Source: an uncultured Lutibacter sp.
Lineage (GTDB): Bacteria; Bacteroidota; Bacteroidia; Flavobacteriales; Flavobacteriaceae
NCBI RefSeq assembly: GCF_947495725.1
Contig: NZ_CANLZZ010000008.1
Span: 1 to 64,000 of the forward strand
Length of the DNA: 64,000 nucleotides
Direction of reading: 5' to 3'
The stretch's first letter is position 1. Every line of letters starts with the position of its first letter. The notes below the pieces were generated by a model. It was not told the DNA's origin. It saw nothing but the letters and a program-made list of their open reading frames with translations, and made no database searches. This document shows positions 63,438-64,000 of the stretch, one piece after another. The position numbers were made by a program, and so were the translations under genes.

Positions 63438-64000
63438 ATGAAAAAGAGTGTTTTATTAATAGTATTATTAATTTCAAATATCCTTGTGGGAACTTCCCAA
63501 AATAAGGGAACAGTTTCTGGTAAAATTATGGATGTTTCAAGTAGAGAAGCTATTCCTTTTGTAAATGTAATTATTGATGGTACAGCAATAGGGGAGGTAT
63601 CCGATGAAAACGGACAGTTTGTAATTAAAAATGTTCCTTTGGGCTATGTAAAAATTAGAGCTTCAATTTTAGGGTATGAAACAGAAATATCGGATGATTA
63701 TTTAGTGACAATTGAAAAATCTCCATTTATAGTTATTGAAATGGTTCAAACGAATGAACAATTAAGTGAGGTTGTTATTCAAAGTAAGTTATTTAAAAAA
63801 TCTTTGGAAAGCCCGTTATCAGTTCAAACTTTAGGCATTGCAGAGATTGAAAAAAACCCAGGAGGAAATAGAGATATTTTAAAAGTTATCCAGTCATTGC
63901 CAGGTGTAGCTTCAAATCCCGGTTTTAGAAACGATATTATTATTAGAGGTGGTGCTCCATCTGAAAATAAATTTTATTTAGATGGAATTGAAGTTCCTGT
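63438..64000 (+). CDS. TonB-dependent receptor, N-terminal part (cut by window end)
   Basis: The first 187 residues are visible. A signal peptide ends near GTSQ. Then comes a carboxypeptidase-regulatory-like domain (GTVSGKIMDVSSREAIPFVNVIIDGT... GYETEISDDYLV) and the start of a plug domain (NPGGNRDILKVIQSLPGVAS, NDIIIRGGAPSENKFYLDGIEVP). It lacks the SusC-specific plug motif, so it is a general receptor for siderophores, peptides or other ligands. No SusD is visible before the window ends. The barrel lies outside. Confidence 0.9.
   Translation, partial: MKKSVLLIVLLISNILVGTSQNKGTVSGKIMDVSSREAIPFVNVIIDGTAIGEVSDENGQFVIKNVPLGYVKIRASILGYETEISDDYLVTIEKSPFIVIEMVQTNEQLSEVVIQSKLFKKSLESPLSVQTLGIAEIEKNPGGNRDILKVIQSLPGVASNPGFRNDIIIRGGAPSENKFYLDGIEVP

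Overview
The window is AT-rich DNA from a member of the Bacteroidota, most likely a Flavobacteriaceae species. Four things point there: type IX secretion / gliding genes (gldJ, porU, porV), a SusC/SusD-centred polysaccharide utilisation locus (PUL), secreted enzymes with C-terminal T9SS sorting domains, and the Bacteroidota promoter pattern (TTG, 19-20 bases, TAnnTTTG) in front of tRNA genes and several operons. An NhaD-type Na+/H+ antiporter fits a saline or marine habitat, but that is inference. No genus can be fixed from the sequence alone.

Layout. Positions 1-77 are the 3' end of a 5S rRNA gene plus terminator. 165-8451 hold a small membrane protein, a minus-strand efflux operon (tetR - tolC-like - hlyD - two ABC-2 permeases) with a palindromic operator, an acyl-CoA dehydrogenase and anmK. 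8590-13254 hold nhaD, an exbB/exbD/tonB energy module and folC. 13630-14911 contain two near-identical tRNA-Val transcription units flanking a cupin gene, followed by a candidate small RNA with its own promoter and terminator.

14931-46352 is a large alpha-glucan (starch/maltodextrin) PUL arranged as two arms around a LacI regulator. The left arm (minus) is susC - susD - susE-like - two giant T9SS-exported GH13 amylases - a decayed third secreted gene. The right arm (plus) is lacI - maltose-type MFS transporter - pgmB - GH65 phosphorylase - periplasmic GH13 - esterase - GH31 - GH13 - GH97 - GH13. Exported amylases would cut starch outside, SusCD(E) would bind and import oligosaccharides, periplasmic GH13/GH31/GH97 enzymes would trim them to maltose and glucose, the MFS carrier would import maltose, and phosphorylase plus beta-phosphoglucomutase would yield glucose 6-phosphate. 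pfkA and gapA follow immediately (46608-48628), so lower glycolysis sits beside the PUL. The esterase is bracketed by degenerate inverted repeats and looks like an addition to the right arm.

48713-59720 hold a BadF-type kinase, murF, gldJ, the divergent porU-porV pair, cytidine deaminase, a group III truncated haemoglobin and a KAS III enzyme. PorU and PorV are the machinery that would process and anchor the two amylases. 59760-64000 hold a PafA-type phosphatase, an MlaE/MlaF-type lipid ABC transporter, tRNA-Lys and tRNA-Tyr, and the start of a TonB-dependent receptor cut by the window edge.

Most of this is recognisable biology. I did not find a clearly new multi-gene system. The items most worth follow-up are the candidate small RNA (14843-14911), the LacI-type operators placed upstream of the -33 boxes, the repeat-bracketed esterase, and the remnant of a third secreted amylase-like gene.
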